A DNA stretch of 47,402 bases from UBA2897 sp036733925 (GCA_036733925.1 DAIMZO010000018.1:1-47402); one strand, 5' to 3'; counted from the first letter of the stretch, positions 7,908 through 17,408 are shown. Numbers and translations are program-made. The notes: generated by a model from the letters alone, not told the origin.

Positions 7908-9377
7908 TTGAGACTGTATGAAAAACCAGCGCATGTCCTCCACGACATGCTGAAGAACAAGGAAATCACGGCGTCGGAACTCACGGAAGATGTGCTCGCT
8001 CGCGTCGATGAGGTCGAAGGCGATGTGCAGGCTTATCTGACGCTGACGCGCGAGGACGCGCGGAAGCAGGCGGAGGCTGCGGATCAGAAAATCGCCGCAG
8101 GTGAGAAGATTTCGTATCTCGAGGGCATTCCGGGCGCCATCAAGGATAATATCTGCACGAATGGCGTCAAGACGACCTGCGCATCGAAGATTCTCGACAA
8201 TTTCGTTCCGCCGTACGACGCGACCGTCATCACGAAGCTCAAGAAGCAGCAGCCGGTGCTCGTCGGCAAGACGAACATGGATGAGTTCGCGATGGGCGGT
8301 TCCACCGAGAACTCGGCGTATCATGTCACGCGCAACCCGTGGAACCTCGACTGCGTGCCGGGTGGTTCGTCGGGCGGCTCGGCGGCTTCGGTCGCCGCTG
8401 GCACGGCGGTCTGGGCGCTTGGTTCGGATACCGGCGGATCCATCCGCCAGCCGGCTTCGTTCTGCGGTGTCGTCGGTCTCAAGCCGACCTATGGCCGCGT
8501 TTCGCGCTATGGCCTCGTCGCCTATGGTTCGAGCCTCGACCAGATTGGTACACTGACGCGCGATGTCACGGATGCTGCGCATATCCTCGGCATCATCGCG
8601 GGACATGACGAAATGGATTCGACGTCGGCGAACGTCGAGGTACCGTGCTTCGGCAAGGCGCTTCGCGAGGACGTCAAGGGCCTCAAGATCGGCCTGCCAA
8701 AGGAATATTTTGTTGAGGGCATGGATCCGGAGGTCGAGAAAGCCATCCGCACGGCCATCGAAGACTACAAGAAGCTCGGCGCGGAGGTCGTGGAGATTTC
8801 CCTGCCGCATACGAAATACGCGATTTCCGCATACTATCTGATCGCCCCGGCAGAGGCCGCGACGAACCTCGAGCGCTACGACGGCGTCAGCTATGGCGAG
8901 CGCGTAGATGGCGAAGATCTCGTGCAGATGATGACGAACACGCGCACGGAGCTTTTCGGCGAGGAAGTCAAGCGCCGCATCATGATCGGCAACTACGCGC
9001 TTTCTGCCGGTTACTATGATGCCTACTATCTGAAGGCGATGAAAGTTCGCACGCTCGTGCAACAGGATTACAAGGATGCGTTCGAGAAGGTTGACGTGAT
9101 CCTGACGCCGGTTGCACCTACGCCAGCGTTCAAGATCGGCGAACTGACGTCTGACCCGCTGAAGCTCTATCTGCAGGATGTCTGCACGGTTCCTTTGAAC
9201 CTCGCCGGGCTCCCGGGCATTTCCCTTCCGTGCGGCCGCAGCTCGAAAGGACTGCCGATAGGCATGCAGCTCATCGGCAAGGCGCTGGATGAGGAGACGA
9301 TTCTTCGCGCGGCCTACACCTATGAGCAGAGCCATGACTATGCGAACGCATTGCCTGAGCTGGGAGGGAAGAACTGA
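7908..9377 (+). CDS. gatA: Asp-tRNA(Asn)/Glu-tRNA(Gln) amidotransferase subunit A
   Basis: The glutaminase subunit, which releases ammonia from glutamine and channels it to GatB. It is an amidase-signature enzyme of 489 residues. The Ser-cisSer-Lys triad is visible as K79 (PGAIKDN), S154 (GGSSGGSAA) and S178 (GSDTGGSIRQPA), at the spacing known for GatA. The start is TTG 7908 with GGGAGG at 7895-7900. Its TGA overlaps the gatB ATG (ATGA), so the two are translationally coupled. Confidence 0.98.
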   Translation: MRLYEKPAHVLHDMLKNKEITASELTEDVLARVDEVEGDVQAYLTLTREDARKQAEAADQKIAAGEKISYLEGIPGAIKDNICTNGVKTTCASKILDNFVPPYDATVITKLKKQQPVLVGKTNMDEFAMGGSTENSAYHVTRNPWNLDCVPGGSSGGSAASVAAGTAVWALGSDTGGSIRQPASFCGVVGLKPTYGRVSRYGLVAYGSSLDQIGTLTRDVTDAAHILGIIAGHDEMDSTSANVEVPCFGKALREDVKGLKIGLPKEYFVEGMDPEVEKAIRTAIEDYKKLGAEVVEISLPHTKYAISAYYLIAPAEAATNLERYDGVSYGERVDGEDLVQMMTNTRTELFGEEVKRRIMIGNYALSAGYYDAYYLKAMKVRTLVQQDYKDAFEKVDVILTPVAPTPAFKIGELTSDPLKLYLQDVCTVPLNLAGLPGISLPCGRSSKGLPIGMQLIGKALDEETILRAAYTYEQSHDYANALPELGGKN

Positions 9378-10819
9378 TGAAATACGAACCGGTAATCGGT
9401 CTGGAAATCCATTGTGAATTAAAGACAAAGACAAAGATCTTCTGCAGCTGCGCAACAGGATTCGGCGCAGAGCAGAATACGCATGTATGCCCGGTCTGCC
9501 TCGGTCTCCCGGGCGTCCTGCCGACGGTCAACAAGCGCGTTGTCGAGTTCGCCATCAAGGCGGGCCTCGCGACAAACTGCCATATCAATGGCTACAGCAA
9601 GTTTGACCGCAAGAACTATTACTATCCGGATCTGCCGAAAAACTGGCAGACCTCGCAGTACGACCTGCCGATTGCAGAGCACGGCTGGGTCGATATCGAC
9701 GTGGACGGCGAGAAGAAGCGCGTGCGCCTGACGCGCATCCACATGGAGGAGGATGCGGGCAAGCTCGTCCATTCGGGTACGACCATCAAGGACTCGATCA
9801 CGAGCGACGTCGATTACAACCGCACCGGCGTTCCGCTTCTCGAAATCGTTTCCGAGCCGGATATGCATTCGGCCGAAGAAGCGCGCGTCTACATGGAAAA
9901 GATCAAGGCCATCATGGAGTACATCGACGTCTCGAACTGCAAGATGGAGGAGGGCAACCTCCGCGCCGACGTCAATGTCTCGCTGCGCCCGGCCGGTACG
10001 AAAGAACTCGGCACGCGCACGGAGATGAAGAACATCAACTCGTTCAAGGGCCTCGTCGATGCCATCGATTATGAGATCGAGCGTCAGACGGAAGTCCTCG
10101 AGGATGGCGGCCACGTCGTGCAGGAAACGCGCACCTGGGATCCGGCACGCGGCATCACGCTCTCCATGCGCAGCAAGGAGAACGCGCACGACTACCGCTA
10201 TATGCCGGAGCCGGATCTGCCGCCAATCGTCACGAGCGAGGAGACCATCGAGAAATACCGCAAGGAGCTGCCGGAGCTGCCGGATGCGCGCCGCGCACGC
10301 CTTGAGAAGGACTACGGCCTTTCCGATTACGATGCAGGTATCCTGACGAGCACGCGTGCGATGGCGGAATACTATGACGCCGTCGTCGCGACGGGCGCTG
10401 ACCCGAAGCTCGCGGCGAACTGGATGATGGGCGACCTTGCAAAGGCGCTCAACGCGGAGGATATCGATATTTCCAAGTCCCCGGTCGAAGCAAAACGGCT
10501 CGGTGAGATGATCCAGCTGATTTCGAAGGGCACGATTTCCGGCAAGATTGCGAAAAAAGTGTTCAAGGAAATGTGGACGAATCCGGACGCACCGGAGAAG
10601 ATCGTCAAGGACAAGGGCCTCGTGCAGATCACGGATACATCGGCCATTGAAGGCGTTGTCGACGAGGTCATCGCGAAGAACGAGAAGGCGGTCAGCGACT
10701 ATAAGGGCGGCAACAAGAAAGCCATCGGCGCTCTGGTCGGTCAGGTCATGAAGGCGACCAAAGGCAAGGCAAATCCGCAGATGGTCAACAAGATGCTCGC
10801 ACAGAAACTGAATGGATGA
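9377..10819 (+). CDS. gatB: Asp-tRNA(Asn)/Glu-tRNA(Gln) amidotransferase subunit B
   Basis: The kinase and transamidase subunit of GatCAB: it phosphorylates the misacylated Glu or Asp and amidates it. The protein has 480 residues. The N-terminus EPVIGLEIHCELKTKTKIFC is a GatB signature, CSC and CPVC give the zinc-binding cysteines, and YYYPDLPKNWQTSQYD and HMEEDAGKLVH are conserved catalytic blocks. The C-terminal YqeY-like tRNA-binding tail ends in GQVMKATKGKANPQMVNKML. A hairpin terminator follows. Confidence 0.98.
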   Translation: MKYEPVIGLEIHCELKTKTKIFCSCATGFGAEQNTHVCPVCLGLPGVLPTVNKRVVEFAIKAGLATNCHINGYSKFDRKNYYYPDLPKNWQTSQYDLPIAEHGWVDIDVDGEKKRVRLTRIHMEEDAGKLVHSGTTIKDSITSDVDYNRTGVPLLEIVSEPDMHSAEEARVYMEKIKAIMEYIDVSNCKMEEGNLRADVNVSLRPAGTKELGTRTEMKNINSFKGLVDAIDYEIERQTEVLEDGGHVVQETRTWDPARGITLSMRSKENAHDYRYMPEPDLPPIVTSEETIEKYRKELPELPDARRARLEKDYGLSDYDAGILTSTRAMAEYYDAVVATGADPKLAANWMMGDLAKALNAEDIDISKSPVEAKRLGEMIQLISKGTISGKIAKKVFKEMWTNPDAPEKIVKDKGLVQITDTSAIEGVVDEVIAKNEKAVSDYKGGNKKAIGALVGQVMKATKGKANPQMVNKMLAQKLNG

Positions 10820-10838
10820 CGGGCAGGATAAGCCTTTC

Positions 10839-10875
10839 AGCCGGTACAACGGGAACGCGGTTGTGCCGGCTGTTT
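10839..10875 (+). terminator. Intrinsic terminator after gatB
   Basis: AGCCGGTACAAC (10839-10850) pairs with GTTGTGCCGGCT (10860-10871), with one G-U pair, followed by GTTTT. Confidence 0.8.
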
Positions 10876-10894
10876 TCTGCGTGGAAAACACCAG

Positions 10895-10923
10895 TTTACG
10901 TCTGGCGGTGTTTATGGTAAAAT
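10895..10923 (+). promoter_or_regulatory. Promoter of the class A PBP gene
   Basis: TTTACG (10895-10900), a 17-bp spacer and TAAAAT (10918-10923). The match is weaker than at gatC. Confidence 0.55.
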
Positions 10924-10954
10924 AGTACGGTATGCATCGCTAAGGAGGCAGCTC

Positions 10955-13075
10955 ATGGAAAAACATATGAATACGAGCCGTCAACGAAATACAGATCCGA
11001 GAAAGAAAAAGAGCGGGGGGACAGGCAGCCGCGTCCTGATGGGATTCGGCATTGTCCTGCTCGTCATGATCATCGGCATTGGCTGCGGTTTCCTGACCGC
11101 GAGCATGAACACGAAGCCGGATCTTGCGAACGATATCCGTCCCCCGGCGACCTCGATCATCTACGATATCCACGGCAATGAGATTGCGAACGTCCATGCG
11201 GATCAGAACCGCAAGCCGGTGAAGCTCGCACAGGTCCCCAAAAATCTGCAGAACGCGTTCATCGCTGTCGAGGATAACCGCTTCTATGAACACGGCGGCA
11301 TCGATCCGCGCGGCATCGTGCGCGCATTCTACGCGAATATCCGTGGCCGTACGGTTTCCGAGGGCGGCTCTACAATCACGCAGCAGCTCGCGAAGAACGC
11401 GTATCTGACGCAGGACCGCACGCTGAAGCGCAAGATCCAGGAGGTTTTCCTCGCCCTGCAGCTCGAGCGCCAGTACACGAAGGACGAGATCCTCGAGATG
11501 TACCTGAATCAGATCTATTTCGGGCAGGGTGCTTATGGTGTGCAGGCGGCGGCGCAGACCTATTTCGGCAAGAATGTCGAGGATCTGAGCCTCAACGAAT
11601 GCGCGATGCTCGCGGGCATCCCGAAGAGCCCGAACTATTACTCTCCGCTGAACAATCTGCAGGCCGCGCAGGAACGCAAAGCGACCGTCCTCGACCAGAT
11701 GGAGAAATACGGCTACATCAACAGCTCCACAGCGTCGAAGACGAAGAAAGAGAAGCTCAATCTCGTCAAGCCCGCGAAGAAGGAAGATACGACGCCGGCA
11801 TCGTATTTCGTCGACTACGTCACGCAGACCATGATCGACAAATACGGAGCCGATGCGGTCTATAAAGAGGGCATGCAGATCTACACGACCCTCGATATGG
11901 ACATGCAGAAGGCCGCCGAAGCTGCGATGAAGAACTTGCCGAACTCCCGCAAAGATGGAAACGGCATCGAGCAGCCGCAGGGCGCGCTCGTCGCCATCGA
12001 CCCGCAGACCGGCTATGTCAAGGCCATGGTCGGCGGGCGCGGCACGGATCAGTTCAATCGCGCGACGATGGCTGTCCGTCAGCCGGGTTCTGCCTTCAAG
12101 CCGTTCGTCTTTGCGGCAGCGCTTGAGAACAAATTCACGCCGGATACGGTGATCGACGATAGCCCAATCAAGGACTCGAACGGCTGGAATCCGCAGAACT
12201 TCGACCGCTCTTTCCATGGCAAGGTCACGCTCCGTGAGGTCGCGCAGCATTCGCTGAATGTGCCGACGATAAAGATTGCGAAACAGCTCGGCATCGATAA
12301 GCCGATTTTCTACGCACAGGAAATGGGCATCAGTACCTTCGTGCTCGACGGGCCGCAGAACGATAAGAACCTGTCGACAGCAATCGGCGGCCTGACGAAG
12401 GGCGTGACGCCGCTCGAAATCACGAGCGCGTATGGCACGTTCGCGAACAAGGGTCTCCATGTCGATCCGGTCGTCGTCGTGAAGGTCGTCGACCGCAACG
12501 GGAAGGTGCTCGAACAGGCGGCGCCGAAGACCAAGCAGGTCATCAGCGAGTCCAGTGCGGCAGATCTCACGAGCATGCTCGAGACCGTCGTCGAGAAGGG
12601 CACAGGCGCGCGGGCGCGTCTTGCGGATCGTCCGGCAGCGGGCAAGACCGGCACGACCGATGATTACCGCAACGCCTGGTTCATCGGTTATACTCCGGAT
12701 CTGGTCGCCGGTGTCTGGATTGGTTGTGACGACAACGCCTCGCTCGGAAATATGACCGGCGGCACGCTGCCGGCATCCATCTGGAAGGCCTTCATGACAA
12801 AGGCGCTCGCCGGCACGCAGACGAAGAATTTCGACGGCTCAGCAGTATCGCGCCGCGGCGGTATCAACGAGCTCGAAGATGACCGCGGCAATGGCACGAA
12901 GTCGAAAAAGACCGAGAAAGAAGCAAAGAGCACTACGAAAGAGAAAACGCAGGAAGGCTCGAAGCAGAACAACGCAGGCGGCGGTGACGGCGGCAATCAG
13001 GCTCCGGCTCAGCCGGCAGCCCCGGCTCCTGCGGCACCGGAACCCGGCGAGAACATCTCGAAGGGCCGGAACTGA
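10955..13075 (+). CDS. Class A penicillin-binding protein (PBP1A family)
   Basis: A bifunctional peptidoglycan synthase of 706 residues, anchored by one N-terminal membrane helix (about 27-49). The glycosyltransferase domain has VEDNRFYEHGGIDPRG with catalytic Glu at residue 106, then GGSTITQQLAKN and RKIQEVFLALQLE. The transpeptidase domain shows all three active-site motifs: SAFK (Ser at 379), SLN (HSLNVPT) and KTG (AGKTGTTDDY). The last ~70 residues form a low-complexity Lys/Glu then Gly/Pro/Ala tail, probably disordered outside the membrane. AAGGAGG precedes ATG 10955. tyrS starts 33 nt downstream. Confidence 0.96.
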   Translation: MEKHMNTSRQRNTDPRKKKSGGTGSRVLMGFGIVLLVMIIGIGCGFLTASMNTKPDLANDIRPPATSIIYDIHGNEIANVHADQNRKPVKLAQVPKNLQNAFIAVEDNRFYEHGGIDPRGIVRAFYANIRGRTVSEGGSTITQQLAKNAYLTQDRTLKRKIQEVFLALQLERQYTKDEILEMYLNQIYFGQGAYGVQAAAQTYFGKNVEDLSLNECAMLAGIPKSPNYYSPLNNLQAAQERKATVLDQMEKYGYINSSTASKTKKEKLNLVKPAKKEDTTPASYFVDYVTQTMIDKYGADAVYKEGMQIYTTLDMDMQKAAEAAMKNLPNSRKDGNGIEQPQGALVAIDPQTGYVKAMVGGRGTDQFNRATMAVRQPGSAFKPFVFAAALENKFTPDTVIDDSPIKDSNGWNPQNFDRSFHGKVTLREVAQHSLNVPTIKIAKQLGIDKPIFYAQEMGISTFVLDGPQNDKNLSTAIGGLTKGVTPLEITSAYGTFANKGLHVDPVVVVKVVDRNGKVLEQAAPKTKQVISESSAADLTSMLETVVEKGTGARARLADRPAAGKTGTTDDYRNAWFIGYTPDLVAGVWIGCDDNASLGNMTGGTLPASIWKAFMTKALAGTQTKNFDGSAVSRRGGINELEDDRGNGTKSKKTEKEAKSTTKEKTQEGSKQNNAGGGDGGNQAPAQPAAPAPAAPEPGENISKGRN

Positions 13076-13108
13076 CATTAGGAATACATCTCAAAAGGAG
13101 AGAGTCTG

Positions 13109-14317
13109 TTGGCAAACGTATTCGATACACTGAAAGAGCGCGGATTCATCGCGCAATGCACGAATGAGGCAGAGCTCCGCGAGCTCTTTGACAAGGAACG
13201 CGTGACGTTCTATATCGGCTTTGACCCAACGGCGGACAGCCTGCACGCGGGCCATTTCCTCGCACTGATGGCCATGGCGCATATGCAGCGCGCCGGGCAT
13301 CGGCCCCTCGCGCTCGTCGGCGGCGGCACCGGTACGGTCGGCGACCCGACGGGCCGCACGGATATGCGCAAGATGCTGACGGATGAAGACATCGAGCACA
13401 ATTGCGAATGCTTCAAGAAGCAGATCAGCCGTTTCATCGACTTCTCCGATGGCAAAGCGCTGATGGTCAATAACGGGGACTGGCTCCGCAAGCTCAATTA
13501 CATCGACCTCCTGCGCGATGTCGGTGCCTGCTTCACGGTCAACCGCATGCTGGCCGCTGAGTGCTATAAGCAGCGCTGGGAGAAGGGCCTCACGTTCCTC
13601 GAATTCAACTACATGGTCATGCAGGCCTATGACTTCCTCGAACTCAACCGACGCTATGGCTGCAAGCTCGAGATGGGCGGTGACGACCAGTGGTCGAACA
13701 TCATCGCGGGTGTCGAGCTCAACCGCCGCAAGCAGAACGTGCAGGTCTACGGCCTCACGAACCAGCTGCTGACGAAGAGCGACGGCAAGAAGATGGGCAA
13801 GACGGCCGGCGGTGCGCTCTGGCTCGACGCGAACAAGACGTCGCCGTACGAGTTCTACCAGTACTGGCGCAACGTCGATGACGCCGACGTCGAGAAATGC
13901 CTCTCGCTGCTGACGTTCCTGCCGATGGAGGAAGTGCATCGGCTCGGTTCCCTCGAAGGTTCGAAGATCAACGAGGCCAAATCCGTCCTCGCGTATGAGG
14001 TCACGAAGATTGTACACGGCGAAGAGGAAGCTAACAAGGCGAAGAAGTCTGCCGAGGCGCTGTTCGGCGGAGCAGGCAATGCCGCCGATATGCCGGAAGT
14101 GCAAGCAGAGAGCGGCAAGAAGCTTCTCGATGTGCTGACGGAGGGCAAAGTCTTCGCCTCGAAGGGTGAGGGTCGCCGCCTGATCAAGCAGAACGGCCTT
14201 TCGCTCAATGACGCAAAAGTAACCGACGCGGATTATGTTCTGCAGGACAGCGATTTCACGGACGGCGAGGCCATCGTCAAGAAGGGCAAGAAAAAGTACT
14301 ATAAGCTCGTCAAGTGA
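13109..14317 (+). CDS. tyrS: Tyrosyl-tRNA synthetase
   Basis: A class I aminoacyl-tRNA synthetase of 402 residues that charges tRNA(Tyr). The HIGH motif appears as LHAGH (near residue 46), the tyrosine site as QAYDFLEL and GGDDQWSNI, and the second signature as KMGKT, the usual form of KMSKS in bacterial TyrRS. A C-terminal S4-like RNA-binding domain (about 340-400) includes EGRRLIKQNGLSLND. The start is TTG 13109 after AAAGGAGAG. No T-box leader is visible in the 33 nt after the PBP gene, so it is probably co-transcribed with it. Confidence 0.97.
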   Translation: MANVFDTLKERGFIAQCTNEAELRELFDKERVTFYIGFDPTADSLHAGHFLALMAMAHMQRAGHRPLALVGGGTGTVGDPTGRTDMRKMLTDEDIEHNCECFKKQISRFIDFSDGKALMVNNGDWLRKLNYIDLLRDVGACFTVNRMLAAECYKQRWEKGLTFLEFNYMVMQAYDFLELNRRYGCKLEMGGDDQWSNIIAGVELNRRKQNVQVYGLTNQLLTKSDGKKMGKTAGGALWLDANKTSPYEFYQYWRNVDDADVEKCLSLLTFLPMEEVHRLGSLEGSKINEAKSVLAYEVTKIVHGEEEANKAKKSAEALFGGAGNAADMPEVQAESGKKLLDVLTEGKVFASKGEGRRLIKQNGLSLNDAKVTDADYVLQDSDFTDGEAIVKKGKKKYYKLVK

Positions 14318-14347
14318 TTGACGGGGAAGCGCCTGCAGCGTTATAAT
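14318..14347 (+). promoter_or_regulatory. Promoter of the yebC gene
   Basis: TTGACG (14318-14323) begins one base after the tyrS stop codon; an 18-bp spacer leads to TATAAT (14342-14347). Confidence 0.75.
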
Positions 14348-14386
14348 AATTAAGTTACCAACGAATTGTTAAAGGAGCGAAATACA

Positions 14387-15118
14387 TTGTCAGGACATTC
14401 TAAATGGGCAAACATCAAACGCAAGAAGGGTGCAAATGACGCCATCCGCGGGAAGATTACGACGAAGATTGGCCGCGAGATCACGATTGCCGTACGCATG
14501 GGCGGCGCGGATCCGACGGGCAACATGCGCCTGAAGCTCGCGCTCTCGAAGGCGAAGGCGAACAACATCCCGAAGGACAACATCAAGCGCGCCATCGACA
14601 AGGGTCTCGGCAACACCGAGGGCTCGAACTATGAGGAGCTCACGTACGAGGGCTATGGCCCGGCTGGCACGGCAGTCATGCTCGATATCCTGACGGATAA
14701 CCGCAACCGCACGGCGGCCGATGTGCGCCACCTGTTCTCGAAGTTCGGCGGCAACCTCGGCCAGGACGGCTGCGTGGCCTGGATGTTCAAGCAGAAGGCC
14801 GTCTTCGTCGTCGAGAAGGAAGAGTTCGACGATGAGGATACGCTCATGGAGATCGCGCTCGATGCTGGTGCCGAGGATATGAAGGCGGAGGATGAGTATT
14901 TCGAGATCACCGGTGAGCCTTCTGCCTATGACGATATCGAGAAAGCGCTCGAAGAAAAGGGCATCCCTCTTGCTTCTTCCGAAGTCTCGATGATTCCGGA
15001 CACGACGGTTCATCTCGAAGGCAAGGATGCAGAGAAGATGCAGAATCTCCTCGATGCCCTCGAAGAGAGCGACGATGTGCAGAACGTCTACAGCAACTGC
15101 GATATGGATGAAGCGTAA
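14387..15118 (+). CDS. YebC/PmpR family DNA-binding regulatory protein
   Basis: A 243-residue member of the YebC/TACO1 family. Members have been described as transcriptional regulators and, for one group, as translation factors that help ribosomes through proline stretches. The diagnostic N-terminus SGHSKWANIKRKKGANDAIR is present, followed by GNMRLKLALSKAKANNIPKDNI and NRTAADVRHLFSKFGG. TTG 14387 is the best start, giving M-SGHSKW and lying 9 nt after AAAGGAG; an upstream TTG at 14366 would add residues not found in the family. It has its own promoter and a strong terminator. In many bacteria it precedes ruvC, as here. Confidence 0.95.
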   Translation: MSGHSKWANIKRKKGANDAIRGKITTKIGREITIAVRMGGADPTGNMRLKLALSKAKANNIPKDNIKRAIDKGLGNTEGSNYEELTYEGYGPAGTAVMLDILTDNRNRTAADVRHLFSKFGGNLGQDGCVAWMFKQKAVFVVEKEEFDDEDTLMEIALDAGAEDMKAEDEYFEITGEPSAYDDIEKALEEKGIPLASSEVSMIPDTTVHLEGKDAEKMQNLLDALEESDDVQNVYSNCDMDEA

Positions 15119-15138
15119 GTCTCGATACTGGACGATAG

Positions 15139-15169
15139 AAAAAACTCCCTCGATTGAGGGAGTTTTTTT
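15139..15169 (+). terminator. Intrinsic terminator after yebC
   Basis: AAAAAACTCCCTC pairs with GAGGGAGTTTTTTT around the tetraloop GATT (15152-15155). A classic strong terminator. Confidence 0.93.
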
Positions 15170-15204
15170 GAACAAGGATAGAGATCCAATTGGGGGATGA
15201 AACT

Positions 15205-15699
15205 ATGCTGGCATTGGGCATTGACCCGGGGACGGCAATCTGCGGATACGGCTTTGTCGAATCCGTCGGCAGCCGGCTCATCCCGCGGGCCTATGGGTCG
15301 ATTTTCACGACGCCGAAAATGAAGATGGAAGACCGCCTCATGAAGATTTACGATGACCTCGATATGCTCATCAAGAAATACCAGCCGGACGTCATGGGCG
15401 TCGAAAGGCTCTACTTCAACCGCAACGTCACGACGGCCATCCCGGTCGGACAGGCGCGCGGCATCGTGCTGCTCGCCGCGGCGAAGAACCATCTCCGGCT
15501 CGTCGAGCGCACGCCGATGCAGATCAAGCAGGATGTCACGGGCTATGGGAAAGCGACGAAGGAACAGGTCATTTACATGGTCACGAAGCTGCTGAACCTT
15601 GAAAAGCCGCCGAAGCCCGATGACACGGCCGATGCGCTCGCCATCGCCATCTGCACGACGTATTGCATGAACAGCCCGGTGTTCCGGAACCGCCTGTAA
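15205..15699 (+). CDS. ruvC: Crossover junction endodeoxyribonuclease RuvC
   Basis: Cleaves Holliday junctions as a dimer in the RuvABC resolvasome. The protein has 164 residues. Catalytic acidic residues are visible in LALGIDPGTAICGYG (D7), VMGVERLYF (Glu near 67) and KPDDTADALAIAI (Asp pair near 140). ATG 15205 has GGGGGATG in front; the in-frame TTG at 15190 would overlap that site. ruvA and ruvB do not follow; instead the TAA abuts, with no gap, the stop of the convergent gene at 15700. No separate promoter was recognised between the yebC terminator and ruvC. Confidence 0.96.
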   Translation: MLALGIDPGTAICGYGFVESVGSRLIPRAYGSIFTTPKMKMEDRLMKIYDDLDMLIKKYQPDVMGVERLYFNRNVTTAIPVGQARGIVLLAAAKNHLRLVERTPMQIKQDVTGYGKATKEQVIYMVTKLLNLEKPPKPDDTADALAIAICTTYCMNSPVFRNRL

Positions 15700-17325
15700 T
15701 CATTTCAGCAAGTCCTGATGTGCGTTGATGATCTCGGCCATGAGCATTTTTCCGCGGATGTCCGGGTGCAGGCCGTCGGAGCAGAAGGCTGTTTCCATGA
15801 CGGTGCCCGTCGTATCGTAGAAATAGGGCTCAAGATCGATATGGTACTTCTGCTGCTTGATCCACGCGTTGACCTTCTTCAGCTTTTCCGGCCACATCGG
15901 GTCAGTATCCGTGTGGAACGCGTAACGGATATTGCCCGGATGGATTGGCATGAGCGTCAGGAAAATTGGCCGGATATCGTTGGCCTCGCATTTTTTTTCG
16001 ATTTCCTGCAGGTCATGGATGATGCTTTCCGCTGTGATGTTATCGGCGCGGAGGGAATTCGAGCCGGTCAGGATCAGCAGATTCTCCGGCTGGAACGGCA
16101 GGACATCCTGGTCGAAGCGCAGGAGCGTCGTATGCGAGGTATCGCCGCTGTGGCCGAGGTTGATGCATGGGAAATCCAGATAGGTCGTATAGCTGTACTC
16201 GAGCGCAGATGGTGCGTTCGATACGGCGCCGCCCCCGTGCGTGATGCTGTCGCCGAGCGCCGCTGCGCGCACGCGCTTCGCGTGTGAGGCGACAACAAAG
16301 TGCTCGGTATCCGACCAGGTGCCGATCGGCTTTCCTTTCTTGTCGACGGCGCGGACCCGCCAGTAATAATCCCCGGCGTAGGGGCGGGGGTATTCATCGT
16401 AGCAGACCATTGCGCTCTGCACGGTTTTGTACCAGACGCGTTTCGGATCCGGCTTCGTCCCGTGTTCCTCCACCGGCTTTTCCGTCAGCAGCTCGACCTC
16501 GTAATGCTCGATATCGTGCAGCGGAATCCAGTGGTACACCGGATAAAGCGGCTGCTGGAAATCCGGCATCTGGTCGAAATTGTTGAGCATGGGGCGGTTA
16601 GGCGCCTGACGCGCCGGATCGATGCAGATTTCCTCCGCCTTGGAGAAAACGCCGATCGGCTGCAGGTGCAGATCCAGCGCGCGCACGCGGTACCAGACGC
16701 TTTTGCGGCCGCGATACGGGCGAAGATCCGCCTGCCAGCCGTTCGTATAGATTTCATGCGTGTTTTCCAGATGGTTTGCGCTTGGATCGAGCTCGGTGCC
16801 ACCCTCCTTTTCCGGCGGCGCGGCTAGCAGTTCAACCTCATAGCAGACCGCCCCGGGAATCGCATGCCAGACGAGGAACGGCATCAGGCTCGCCGGATCC
16901 TCCTCTGTGTAATGGAAGATGCTGACCGGCGCGGCCTCTGCCGGCTTTTCCGCAAAATCCGGGTTCGCAATCGGTTTCGATGGCCCGGCGATGCGCCCGA
17001 AGATGCCATAGGCCGTCACGCGGTACGAGACCGGGATGGCTGTACCCGGCACGGAAAACGAATCCGAAAGCGTATAAGAACTCTTCAGCAGGTGCTTTTC
17101 CGGAGATCCCGGCACGAGTCCCGTCGTCTGCGAGAGCGTTTCGACCTGGTAGATGCAGGGGTAGGGCAGCCGCTTCCAATGCAGTGTGAGTTTTCCGTCG
17201 CGCTCGTCAAAAGAGGCCTGCGTATTCCAGCTGGAGAAACCGAAAACATCGGTCTTTTCGGCAACGAACAAAGAAATCACCGAAAAAAATAAAATGATAC
17301 AGATAAAAAGAAGAAATTTCTTCAT
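15700..17325 (-). CDS. Exported SGNH/GDSL-family hydrolase with fibronectin-III-like repeats
   Basis: A 541-residue protein. The N-terminus MKKFLLFICIILFFSVISLF is a signal peptide or membrane anchor. Residues ~30-330 contain three similar beta-rich segments, each with a Tyr-x-Val-Glu-x-Leu strand and a WYRVRA/YWRVRA strand, resembling fibronectin type III modules. The C-terminal ~200 residues are an SGNH hydrolase: GDSITHGGG (catalytic Ser), GHSGD (block II), TGSNS (block III, usually GxND) and DGLHPDIRG (catalytic Asp and His). It probably removes acyl groups from a surface or imported glycan; the substrate is unknown. ATG 17325 is the natural start; the frame stays open upstream to 17979 but overlaps cobO. 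Confidence 0.85.
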   Translation of the reverse strand: MKKFLLFICIILFFSVISLFVAEKTDVFGFSSWNTQASFDERDGKLTLHWKRLPYPCIYQVETLSQTTGLVPGSPEKHLLKSSYTLSDSFSVPGTAIPVSYRVTAYGIFGRIAGPSKPIANPDFAEKPAEAAPVSIFHYTEEDPASLMPFLVWHAIPGAVCYEVELLAAPPEKEGGTELDPSANHLENTHEIYTNGWQADLRPYRGRKSVWYRVRALDLHLQPIGVFSKAEEICIDPARQAPNRPMLNNFDQMPDFQQPLYPVYHWIPLHDIEHYEVELLTEKPVEEHGTKPDPKRVWYKTVQSAMVCYDEYPRPYAGDYYWRVRAVDKKGKPIGTWSDTEHFVVASHAKRVRAAALGDSITHGGGAVSNAPSALEYSYTTYLDFPCINLGHSGDTSHTTLLRFDQDVLPFQPENLLILTGSNSLRADNITAESIIHDLQEIEKKCEANDIRPIFLTLMPIHPGNIRYAFHTDTDPMWPEKLKKVNAWIKQQKYHIDLEPYFYDTTGTVMETAFCSDGLHPDIRGKMLMAEIINAHQDLLK

Positions 17326-17378
17326 AAAATTCACGCCTTGTCCGTTATTCCACCGCAGGATTTCCAAAGCGCTGTTCT

Positions 17379-17408
17379 TTGAAAATCGTGCATATACCTT
17401 ATTATAGC
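17379..17408. promoter_or_regulatory. Overlapping divergent promoters for the SGNH gene and cobO
   Basis: On the plus strand TTGAAA (17379-17384) is followed after 18 bp by TATAGC (17403-17408). On the minus strand the same AT-rich block gives TATAAT preceded by TGC, an extended -10. The two -10 boxes overlap, so the promoters may exclude each other. Confidence 0.55.

Noticed and set aside
13778..13802. KMGKT instead of KMSKS in TyrRS as a possible defect
   Set aside because: Bacterial TyrRS commonly has K-x-G-K-T here, so it is normal.
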